DNA from: GCA-003244245 sp032230565
GTDB lineage: Bacteria; Actinomycetota; Actinomycetes; Mycobacteriales; Pseudonocardiaceae
Assembly: GCA_032230565.1 (NCBI GenBank)
Contig: JAVXWL010000120.1
Span: 1-5,839, forward strand
DNA: 5,839 bases
Reading direction: 5' to 3'
A program made the position numbers and the translations under genes. Shown one piece after another: positions 1-5,790 of this stretch (positions within the stretch are counted from its first letter, which is position 1; each line of letters starts with the position of its first letter). The notes under the pieces are model-generated. The model worked only from the letters and a program-made list of their open reading frames with translations, was not told the DNA's origin and did not search any database.

Positions 1-404
1 CGAACCTCAATGGACTGATCAATCCACCGGTCGCTGGGCCGGCGCCGATACAGGACCTGACCTCGGTTCTGGGTGATCTCGCGCAGCACTTCCAGCTAGA
101 CCTGGACCAGGCCCCGCAGACGATCGCAGCCTTCCAACAAGCCGCCGAGCAGATGCGAAAGCTGATGGACGATGCCCTCCGGCTGGCCAACGTCCCGGCG
201 CCGGGTTTCGACGCGGTTAGCGTCAACGCTGCGAAGGAAATCGGGCAGTGGGCGATCAGTGAGGAGCCGGGTTCGTTGCGGTGGGCGCTGGAGTCCGGCG
301 CGGCCCAGCTGGAGATGGCAGCCGACGCCCTGGAGCAGTCGCTGGCCATCCATCGGAACACCGATGAGGTCAATGCCGCCCACCTGAGCCGGACAGAATT
401 GTGA
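1..404 (+). CDS. PE/WXG100-like ESX substrate, 5'-partial
   Basis: This frame is open from the first complete codon (position 3) to TGA at 402-404. There is no ATG, GTG or TTG before an internal ATG at 153, so the real start lies upstream of the window and 133 C-terminal residues are visible. The protein looks all-helical. A first helix (about visible residues 40-64) is followed by a short proline-containing turn (VPAPGFD) and a second helical stretch containing VSVNAAKEIG and SLRWALESG. This is the helix-turn-helix pattern of the PE-like/WXG100-like proteins encoded beside PPE and espG genes in Pseudonocardiaceae. It probably pairs with the PPE-like protein encoded two genes downstream and is exported by an ESX (type VII) system. 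The usual YxxxD/E export motif appears as HRNTD (visible residues 117-121), with His where Tyr is expected. The family assignment comes from pattern and context; a generic WXG100-like protein is the alternative. Confidence 0.75.
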   Translation, partial: NLNGLINPPVAGPAPIQDLTSVLGDLAQHFQLDLDQAPQTIAAFQQAAEQMRKLMDDALRLANVPAPGFDAVSVNAAKEIGQWAISEEPGSLRWALESGAAQLEMAADALEQSLAIHRNTDEVNAAHLSRTEL

Positions 405-970
405 CGGGCCGCGTTGTGATGGTGCTCGTGTTAACCGCCGTGCTGGCTGGCTGCTCGGCGGCTGGTCCGCAGCCCACCGGCACGGCCGCGGCGCCGACAC
501 CGTCGGCCAGCGCACCGAGCGACCCGATCCCGCCGGTGCGGGATCCCAAGAACCTCGTGGGCACGCCACCGTGCCAGCTGCTCACCCCGGCGCAGCTAGC
601 TGCCAACCAGATGGACCTGCCCGCCCAGCCTGAGAGTGTGCTGGACGCTCCCGGATGTGAGTGGAGAAACAAAGCCCACACCCGCGAAATCACGGTCTAT
701 GTGGACACCAGCAACGATGTACTGCACAACGTCTACGCCCAGCGCGCCACCTTCCCCATCTTCGAGATCACCCAGGTCGCTGAACATCCAGCGATTCGGG
801 TCAAGAACAACGAGGCGGGCACCAGCTGCTTCTTCCAAGTCGCTGCCGCCGAGAGGCAGACATTTGTCCTCCGGTTCACGTCATTGCGGCAGGGGCTGGA
901 GGAACCCTGTGCGCCAGCTAAGGCGCTCGCGGAGGATGTCCTGGCCAATCTGCCGCCGCTGAAAAGCTGA
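401..970 (+). CDS. DUF3558-type secreted lipoprotein
   Basis: A 189-residue protein that starts at GTG 401, inside the stop of the preceding gene (GTGA overlap), which suggests translational coupling. I prefer this start to ATG 419 because only it gives the signal peptide a positive residue (Arg4). A hydrophobic stretch (residues 5-16) ends in the lipobox L15-A16-G17-C18, so Cys18 should be lipidated and the protein anchored on the outer face of the membrane. An Ala/Pro/Thr/Ser-rich linker (about 19-48) leads into a domain with four cysteines (58, 86, 143, 170) that could form two disulfides. The CQLLTPAQL stretch and the CEW motif (86-88) fit DUF3558 lipoproteins, which are common and of unknown function in Pseudonocardiaceae. 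Codon 11 is TTA, the only in-frame TTA I found in the window. Its position between PE-like and PPE-like genes suggests a link to ESX export, but no function is known. Confidence 0.85.
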   Translation: MTGRVVMVLVLTAVLAGCSAAGPQPTGTAAAPTPSASAPSDPIPPVRDPKNLVGTPPCQLLTPAQLAANQMDLPAQPESVLDAPGCEWRNKAHTREITVYVDTSNDVLHNVYAQRATFPIFEITQVAEHPAIRVKNNEAGTSCFFQVAAAERQTFVLRFTSLRQGLEEPCAPAKALAEDVLANLPPLKS

Positions 971-975
971 GGAAG
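969..975 (+). promoter_or_regulatory. Ribosome binding site of the PPE-like gene
   Basis: The sequence GAGGAAG overlaps the stop codon of the lipoprotein gene and lies 7 nt before ATG 983. It is one of the two clear Shine-Dalgarno sequences in the window and fixes the start of the PPE-like protein. The 12-bp gap between the genes leaves no room for a promoter. Confidence 0.75.
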
Positions 976-982
976 CGAGACG

Positions 983-2212
983 ATGGGTACAACCATTGAC
1001 TACAGCACAGTCTCGCATGAGACGATCTACCAGCACATCACCGGTGGCCCCGGTTACTCCGGAATGATCGAAAACAGCCAGGGCTGGCAGAGCATCGCGA
1101 CGCAGATGCAGCAGTTCCGCGGTGCGGTGGAGCAGGCGGTGCGGGGGATCGGCTTGGCGCAGCGGGGGGCGGCGGCGGATGCGGCTACCCACTCCACGTC
1201 GGCGCTGATGCCGTGGCTTGATCGCTGCGTCACCGCGGCCAACTCAACGGCGGCCCGGGTATCTGAGCAGGCCGCCTCGTTTGCCCACACCCGGGACAGT
1301 ATGCCGCCGCCGCAAGTGGTTCCAGAGGTGTCGTTCAGCCAGAACCCGGTGACGTGGACGGCTGATCACGCCATTGAATGGTTGCCTGGGATTCAGACTC
1401 AGAACGAGGCCGCCCACGTGGCGGCGCAGCAGGACCAGGAGCGCGCCCGGGAGCTGATGGCTGGCTATCAGGACACCTCGAACGGCAACCTGGGGGTCGG
1501 CGAGCCCTTCGTCGCAGCCCCGATGGTGGTTGCCGAGGTGGTGGATCCGACTCCCGGCGGCGTCGGGGTCGGCGGGGTCGGCGGGGCATCCGGCGGTGGG
1601 AGCGCGCAGCCGGCAGCGGCCGGGGCGCGTCCGATGCTGGCGCATTCTGCCGCTGTCCATCGGGGTCCGGTCGCAGATGCCCCGATGCATGCGGCGGCCG
1701 CGTCGCAGCTGGCAGCGGGGACTACTACGCCGCAGCTCGCTGGGGACTACCCCAGCCCAGCGGAGCCGTCGATGGCCGGATCGGGCGCGGTCCGGGCGGC
1801 TGCGGCGGAGCCATTCGGGCCGTCGCCGATCCTCGCTATGTCTCACGGTGCTGAGCCAGTGCGGGGTGGATCACGGTATTCCGACGGCGGTGGCGTGCCG
1901 CGGGCGGGCAGCTTCGGGCCGCGCCCCACCGCGTTCGATGGTGGTGGCGTCAATCTCAGCGAATCGCGTCTGAGCACCTATGGCGGCGCCGAGCAGGCAA
2001 GCGCCGAGCAGGCTAGTGCTGGGCGAGCTGTCCGAGGAGCGGGAGGTTGGGGAGACGCCCCGCTCGGGACGCCGGGTGGCTCCGGCCGCGACGGTGATAG
2101 CCGCGAGCACCGGCGAGCGAGCTACCTCATCGAGTCGGACACCAACGCGATCGTCGGGGAGCTACCTCGCACCGCCCCGCCGGTCATCGGGGCCGAGGAG
2201 AACTACCGATGA
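983..2212 (+). CDS. PPE-like ESX substrate with long Gly/Ala/Pro-rich linker
   Basis: A 409-residue protein with three zones. Residues 1-170 are helical and PPE-like: GWQSIATQM (34-42) followed by a long helix, a second helix with LMPWLDRCVTAAN (75-87), the turn MPPP (107-110), a tryptophan-bearing section (125-134), and a final helix ending in ARELMAGYQDTSN (155-167). Residues about 171-375 are low-complexity (Gly, Ala, Pro, Ser), with short repeats and no signal peptide or membrane segment, so they are probably disordered. Residues 380-403 form a distinct tail (YLIESDTNAIVGELP, then APPVIG) that resembles the C-terminal motif of other Pseudonocardiaceae PPE-like proteins, from memory. By analogy with mycobacterial PPE proteins it should pair with a PE partner and be bound by EspG, encoded immediately downstream with a 4-bp overlap. 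The last helix has Tyr162 followed by Ser, not Asp/Glu, at the fifth position of a YxxxD/E motif. It lacks the classical N-terminal Pro-Pro-Glu motif, so it is PPE-like and not a canonical mycobacterial PPE. Confidence 0.8.
   Translation: MGTTIDYSTVSHETIYQHITGGPGYSGMIENSQGWQSIATQMQQFRGAVEQAVRGIGLAQRGAAADAATHSTSALMPWLDRCVTAANSTAARVSEQAASFAHTRDSMPPPQVVPEVSFSQNPVTWTADHAIEWLPGIQTQNEAAHVAAQQDQERARELMAGYQDTSNGNLGVGEPFVAAPMVVAEVVDPTPGGVGVGGVGGASGGGSAQPAAAGARPMLAHSAAVHRGPVADAPMHAAAASQLAAGTTTPQLAGDYPSPAEPSMAGSGAVRAAAAEPFGPSPILAMSHGAEPVRGGSRYSDGGGVPRAGSFGPRPTAFDGGGVNLSESRLSTYGGAEQASAEQASAGRAVRGAGGWGDAPLGTPGGSGRDGDSREHRRASYLIESDTNAIVGELPRTAPPVIGAEENYR
1567..1584 (+). repeat. Two 9-bp tandem units coding for Gly-Val-Gly runs
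   Basis: The unit GGTCGGCGG occurs twice in tandem within the start of the PPE-like linker and contributes to the glycine/valine run at residues 193-201. It is a short in-frame repeat that could vary in copy number by slippage without shifting the frame. Confidence 0.6.
1988..2017 (+). repeat. 15-bp in-frame tandem duplication (AEQAS x2)
   Basis: Two adjacent 15-bp copies, GCCGAGCAGGCAAGC and GCCGAGCAGGCTAGT, differ at only two or three bases and encode AEQAS twice (residues 336-345 of the PPE-like protein). The near identity suggests a recent tandem duplication within the disordered linker. Confidence 0.8.
2195..2200 (+). promoter_or_regulatory. Ribosome binding site of espG
   Basis: GAGGAG lies 8 nt before ATG 2209, within the last codons of the PPE-like gene. 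It supports the start that overlaps the PPE stop codon (ATGA, 2209-2212) and would allow strong, coupled translation of the chaperone with its client. Confidence 0.75.
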
Positions 2213-3000
2213 CGTCGGTGTTGCGCGGCGGTGTGCTGGAACTCACCGCTGAGCAGTACCTGCTGGCGTGGAAGCATCTCCAGCTCGGGCTGGTGCACTG
2301 GAACCTCCAACCACACCGTGTCGAGCAGCAGCGCACGGTCGAGGAGAGCACGGCTGCCCAACGCCGGACCTGGGATGAGCTGCGGGCCCGTGGCCTGGCC
2401 CGCAGTCAGCAACTCGCTCCGGAACTGGAGGATGCGCTGCACCTCATCGCCCGGCCAGCGGCGGAGCTCCACGCACAGCTCGACTGGCCTGAGGACAGAC
2501 GCACCGTCGTAGGAGGTGCGCGCGGCGACCACGCTGCCGTCGCCGAGCTCAGTGCGTTCGGGATGCGCATCCGGACCACCCGCGCCACGGCGCTACCGAT
2601 CGCGGTCGCCGAGGTCATCCCGGACCGGCCGATGAGCAGCCGGACAGCGGTGTCGGTTCCGGCCGAAGTCCTTGCCGGCCACCAGCACGGGCTCACCGGC
2701 GCCGAGCTGGAACGCGTCCTGTTGGACGGCGGAGCGCGGCCCGATGACGTGCGACGTTTCCGCACTATGCTGCGGGGACCCAAGCTCGGTGGCGGGAAGT
2801 TCGGTGCGGCCTGGCGCGATCGTCACGGCAGCAGGCGCGTCGCGGACTTCGTGGTCACCTACTACGAGACCGAGCGCGGTGGCTACACCATCGAGCAGAA
2901 ACGCGGAGTCGACGCCAGCCGCTGGTACACCGTGGCCCCGGCGGCACGCCCACAACTCGCACAGCGCCTCGCTGATCTGCTTGACTCAATCCGGATATAA
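2209..3000 (+). CDS. espG: ESX secretion-associated protein EspG family (PE/PPE chaperone)
   Basis: A 263-residue cytosolic protein with no signal peptide or membrane segment, about the normal length for the family. The start is supported by a GAGGAG ribosome binding site and the ATGA overlap. Family signs are the N-terminal LTAEQYLLAWKHLQLG (12-27), a central alternation of helices and strands, GGGKFGAAWRDRHG (194-207), a strand ending in VTYYETERGGYTIEQ (216-230), and the C-terminal WYTVAPAA motif (239-246) followed by a terminal helix. In mycobacteria EspG binds the hydrophobic tip of PPE proteins, keeps PE-PPE pairs soluble and gives system specificity. Its position directly after a PPE-like gene fits this role. 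Which ESX system it serves cannot be told from the window, because no core component is present. Its terminator, if any, is not visible: the MFS start lies 4 bp beyond the TAA. Confidence 0.85.
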   Translation: MTSVLRGGVLELTAEQYLLAWKHLQLGLVHWNLQPHRVEQQRTVEESTAAQRRTWDELRARGLARSQQLAPELEDALHLIARPAAELHAQLDWPEDRRTVVGGARGDHAAVAELSAFGMRIRTTRATALPIAVAEVIPDRPMSSRTAVSVPAEVLAGHQHGLTGAELERVLLDGGARPDDVRRFRTMLRGPKLGGGKFGAAWRDRHGSRRVADFVVTYYETERGGYTIEQKRGVDASRWYTVAPAARPQLAQRLADLLDSIRI

Positions 3001-3004
3001 CGGT

Positions 3005-4510
3005 ATGTCGTCATCACAGCGAATCACCTGGAGCAGCATGGATCCCCCAGTCGAGCACGACTTGACGGGATCCAGCGCGCAACGGATACGCGGAGTACTG
3101 GCCATTCCGGCATTCCGCCGGTTGTGGGGCGTCACGGCGATCACCGCGGTCGCGGAGTGGCAGTCTTTGCTGGCGCTGTCCGCCCTGGCCACCCAGCTGA
3201 CCACCGGCTACCAAGCTCAGAGCTTCGCGCTCGGCGGGGTGGTCGCTACCAAGCTGCTGCCCGCGATGCTGCTCGGCCCGCTGGCCGGGGCGTTGGCCGA
3301 CAAGCTGGACCGACGGCACGTGATGGTGGTCTGCGATGTGCTGCGGGCCGGTCTGTTCTTGTCCATCCCGTTGGTCGGCCAGCTGGCCTGGTTGTTCGCG
3401 GCAACCTTCCTCATCGAGCTGTGCGCACTGTTCTGGATCCCGGCCAAGGACGCCTCGATCCCCAACCTGTTGCGCCGCCCCGAGCAAGTCGAAACCGCGA
3501 ACCAACTATCGTTGATCATGACCTACGGGGTGGCTGTGCTGCTCGCCTCCGGGGTATTCAGCGCGCTGTCCAAATTCGGTCCGGTGCTGCGCCAGGCCGG
3601 GTTGATTCACAGCGTCGAAGGCTCGGCCTATCTTGCGTTGAGTATCAACGGCTTCGCCTACGCATTCTGTGCACTGGTGGTCGGGACCCGGATTCCGGAA
3701 ATCTCCGGCCGCGCGCTGGCCAGGCGTGAGGCCCAACCGGGCCTGCTCACGATGCTGCGCGACGGCGTCATCTTCGTCCGCGGCACGCCCCTGGTCCGCG
3801 GCTTGGTCACCGGGATCCTCGGCGCCTTCGCCGCAGGCGGGGCCGTCATCGCCTGCGCGAAGCTGTACTCCACCAGCCTCGGCGGTGGCGACGCCGCTTA
3901 CGGACTGCTGTTCGCGTCGTTGTTCGTCGGTCTCGGTCTGGGCATGGCTGTGGCGCCATTGGCAGCGCGCCGGATCCGGCACCGCGGATTGTTCGGCCTG
4001 GCGATCGTGGCGGCTGGGTTGGCGCTGGTCGCCGTCGCGCTGGCACCGCACCTGATCGCCGCGCTGGCCGCGGTCATCCTGGTGGGCTGCGCCGGCGGCG
4101 TCGCCTTCCTCACCGGCTTGACCATCATCGGGGCGCAGGTCGCCGATGAGATGCGGGGCCGCACCATCGCGTTCGTCCAGTCGCTGGTCCGGCTGGATCT
4201 GCTCGCGTCGATGGCCCTGGTCCCGTTCGCGGTCGGGCTGGTCCAGCAGCGCACCATCACCCTGTTCAGCGAGCCGGTGACCATCGACGGCACCCGCCCG
4301 GTGCTGCTGTGCGCCGGCCTGCTGGCGGCGATGGTCGGTATGGTCGCGCACCGCCAGATGGACGACCGGCACAACGGATCATTGCTGGCTGACCTGCGGG
4401 CCGGAGTCCGCGGTGCGCCCACTAGCCCTCCGCAGGCCCCGGCGACTCGGTCGACTGAGGCGGCTCCGCCAGTCCCGATGGCCCCGCCAGCACCGCCGGC
4501 ACCGGAATGA
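3005..4510 (+). CDS. MFS-type membrane protein (thymidylate-kinase-associated MFS half)
   Basis: The frame from ATG 3005 codes for 501 residues. ATG 3038 (residue 12, preceded by GGAG at 4 nt) is a good alternative, giving 490. The frame is also open upstream into espG, but that part is a shadow. The protein has about 12 hydrophobic segments. The MFS motif A appears after the second segment as GALADKLDRRHVM (95-107), and an equivalent, AARRIRHRG, follows a later segment (320-328). The segment FALGGVVATKLLPAMLLGPLAG and the region FWIPAKDASIPNLLRRPEQVETANQLS closely resemble, from memory, the N-terminal membrane half of the MFS-thymidylate kinase fusion proteins found just before holB in Streptomyces. 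After residue 460 comes a short polar stretch and a Pro/Ala-rich tail (470-501) with no kinase or P-loop. The substrate is unknown. The final bases overlap holB (ATGA). Confidence 0.85.
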   Translation: MSSSQRITWSSMDPPVEHDLTGSSAQRIRGVLAIPAFRRLWGVTAITAVAEWQSLLALSALATQLTTGYQAQSFALGGVVATKLLPAMLLGPLAGALADKLDRRHVMVVCDVLRAGLFLSIPLVGQLAWLFAATFLIELCALFWIPAKDASIPNLLRRPEQVETANQLSLIMTYGVAVLLASGVFSALSKFGPVLRQAGLIHSVEGSAYLALSINGFAYAFCALVVGTRIPEISGRALARREAQPGLLTMLRDGVIFVRGTPLVRGLVTGILGAFAAGGAVIACAKLYSTSLGGGDAAYGLLFASLFVGLGLGMAVAPLAARRIRHRGLFGLAIVAAGLALVAVALAPHLIAALAAVILVGCAGGVAFLTGLTIIGAQVADEMRGRTIAFVQSLVRLDLLASMALVPFAVGLVQQRTITLFSEPVTIDGTRPVLLCAGLLAAMVGMVAHRQMDDRHNGSLLADLRAGVRGAPTSPPQAPATRSTEAAPPVPMAPPAPPAPE

Positions 4511-5673
4511 GCGTGTGGGCCGACCTGGTCGGGCAGGAGCCGGCGGTGGCCACCCTGGTCGAAGCCGCCGGACCGGCTGGGGCGATGACCCACGCATGGC
4601 TGTTCACCGGTCCGCCCGGCAGTGGTCGTTCGGTCGCGGCTCGGGCTTTCGCCGCCGCGTTGCAGTGCACTGATGCGGTGGCGGGACCGGGGTGTGGCAG
4701 CTGCCAGGGCTGTCGCGCCACGCTGGCGGGCAACCACCCCGACGTCCGGCAGGTGGTTCCCGAAGGTCTGTCCATCTCGGTGGCGGACATGCGTGCGCTG
4801 GTCGTCGGGGCGTCGCGACGGCCGTCGGCGGGCCGGTGGCAGGTGTTGCTCATCGAAGACGCCGACCGGCTCACCGAGGGCGCCGCCAACGCGTTGCTCA
4901 AGGCCGTGGAAGAGCCGCCGCCGCGCACAGTGTTCCTGCTCTGCGCGCCGTCGGATCACCCCGACGACATCGCGGTGACGCTGCGCTCGCGCTGCCGGTC
5001 GGTGGGGTTGCGGACCCCGCCCGCCACGGCGATCGCCGACGTGCTGGCGGCACGCGACGGGTTGGACGCCGACACGGCGCGGTGGGCCGCCTCGGTGTGC
5101 GGAGGCCACGTCGGCCGGGCCCGCCGGTTGGCCACCGATCCGCAGGCCCGGGCCCGCCGGGAGGCGGTGCTGCGGGTGCCGACGGCGCTGGCATCCTTCG
5201 CCGACGTGTTCACGCTGGCCGATGAGCTGGTCGGAGCCGCCGAGTCGGAAGCTAGCGGTCTGACGGTGGCTCGTAATGCGGCCGAGACCCAGGAACTGGA
5301 GACGGCGCTGGGTGCCGGCGGAACCGGGAAAGGCGCCGCAGCGGCGACTCGGGGCGCCAAGGGCGCAATTCGCGAGCTGGAACGCCGGCAGAAGTCCCGG
5401 GCCACCCGCACCCAGCGCGACGCGCTGGACCGCGCACTGGTCGACCTCGCCGGCTTCTACCGGGACACCCTGGTCGCCAGCTGGGGCGCCGCGGTGCCCC
5501 TGACCCATCCTGACCGCGCCGCCGACGTGACCATCGTCGCCGGGCGCTCGACGCCGGAGGCGTTGCTCCGGAAACTGGAAGCAGTGCTCGGCTGCCGCGA
5601 GGCGCTGGAGCTTAACGTCAAACCGCGGATCGCCCTCGAAGCTCTCACCGCCGCCCTGCACAGCGCCTCGTGA
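4507..5673 (+). CDS. holB: DNA polymerase III subunit delta' (clamp loader)
   Basis: A 388-residue AAA+ protein, the delta' subunit that helps load the sliding clamp at the replication fork. The start ATG 4507 overlaps the MFS stop (ATGA) and lacks a clear ribosome binding site, so it is probably translated by coupling. Motifs in order: HAWLFTGPPGSGRS with a Walker A-like loop (35-42) in which the usual Lys is Arg41; a zinc module with Cys54, Cys63, Cys66 and Cys69 (CGSCQGC); Walker B VLLIEDAD (113-120); NALLKAVEEPP (128-138), typical of clamp loader subunits; sensor-1 region TVFLLCAPSD (141-150); and the SRC motif (161-163), which carries the trans-acting arginine finger. The C-terminal helical collar domain follows, with a charged GAIRELERRQKSR region (about 284-396 in DNA terms 5356-5400). 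The loss of the Walker lysine fits delta' not being an ATPase. The full domain order makes this a confident call. Confidence 0.95.
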   Translation: MSVWADLVGQEPAVATLVEAAGPAGAMTHAWLFTGPPGSGRSVAARAFAAALQCTDAVAGPGCGSCQGCRATLAGNHPDVRQVVPEGLSISVADMRALVVGASRRPSAGRWQVLLIEDADRLTEGAANALLKAVEEPPPRTVFLLCAPSDHPDDIAVTLRSRCRSVGLRTPPATAIADVLAARDGLDADTARWAASVCGGHVGRARRLATDPQARARREAVLRVPTALASFADVFTLADELVGAAESEASGLTVARNAAETQELETALGAGGTGKGAAAATRGAKGAIRELERRQKSRATRTQRDALDRALVDLAGFYRDTLVASWGAAVPLTHPDRAADVTIVAGRSTPEALLRKLEAVLGCREALELNVKPRIALEALTAALHSAS

Positions 5674-5702
5674 CAGCCCTGAGCCCCTGAAGCTTAGGGT
5701 TG
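5674..5702 (+). terminator. Strong hairpin directly after holB, probable terminator
   Basis: Starting at the base after the holB stop codon, CAGCCCTGAGC (5674-5684) pairs with GCTTAGGGTTG (5692-5702) over 11 bp, including two G-U pairs, around a 7-nt loop. There is no T-run after the stem, only TGATGACT, so it would be an actinobacterial-style terminator without a U tract, or an mRNA 3' stabiliser. It would end the PE-to-holB transcription unit before the tRNA gene. Confidence 0.6.
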
Positions 5703-5716
5703 ATGACTCTGGAGAT

Positions 5717-5730
5717 CCAGAACGTTCTGG
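5717..5730. promoter_or_regulatory. 14-bp perfect palindrome, possible operator
   Basis: CCAGAACGTTCTGG is identical to its own reverse complement. It lies in the holB-tRNA gap, 31 bp upstream of the proposed tRNA -10 element. The symmetry suits a dimeric DNA-binding protein. It contains GAAC and GTTC half-sites with no spacer, so it does not match the LexA box (GAAC-N4-GTTC). As RNA it could form only a 5-bp stem, which makes a terminator role unlikely. Confidence 0.4.
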
Positions 5731-5760
5731 GGGGACGAGGGGTGAGATGCGAGCGATCGG

Positions 5761-5766
5761 TACAGT
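5761..5766 (+). promoter_or_regulatory. Possible -10 element of the tRNA-Thr promoter
   Basis: TACAGT fits the TAnnnT pattern of actinobacterial housekeeping promoters and would put the transcript start near 5773, about 18 nt before the tRNA. I see no convincing TTGACA-like -35 hexamer at 16-18 bp upstream (that region is G-rich), so the assignment is weak. Confidence 0.35.
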
Positions 5767-5771
5767 GGTCC

Positions 5772-5789
5772 GCGCTGCCCGGGCAGCGC
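5772..5789. repeat. 18-bp perfect palindrome in the tRNA leader
   Basis: GCGCTGCCC (5772-5780) is followed at once by its exact reverse complement GGGCAGCGC (5781-5789), ending one base before the tRNA. As RNA it folds to a 7-bp GC stem with a CCGG loop. The second arm is also part of a 12-bp palindrome, GGCAGCGCTGCC (5782-5793), which runs into the first three bases of the tRNA, so two foldings compete. Confidence 0.8.
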
Positions 5790-5790
5790 T

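Noticed and set aside
153..404. Internal ATG 153 as the true start of the PE-like gene
   Set aside because: It would begin in the middle of the first long helix. The frame is open to the window edge with family-like sequence upstream, so the gene is partial.
1378..1854. Alternative + strand frame within the PPE-like gene (158 codons, Arg/Gly-rich)
   Set aside because: It is a shadow of the low-complexity linker with no ribosome binding site and no recognisable domain.
2672..3004. Upstream extension of the MFS frame giving a 612-residue protein
   Set aside because: It overlaps espG in another frame, and the added residues are Ser/Arg/Thr-rich with no recognisable feature. ATG 3005 or 3038 gives a normal MFS N-terminus.
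3898..5661. A 587-codon open frame on the minus strand, antisense to the MFS and holB genes
   Set aside because: Its product is a low-complexity Arg/Gly/Ala/Gln-rich sequence with no domain, and it lies opposite two well-recognised genes. Long antisense open frames are expected at this GC content.
5717..5730. LexA/SOS box before the tRNA
   Set aside because: The LexA site needs four bases between GAAC and GTTC; here there are none.
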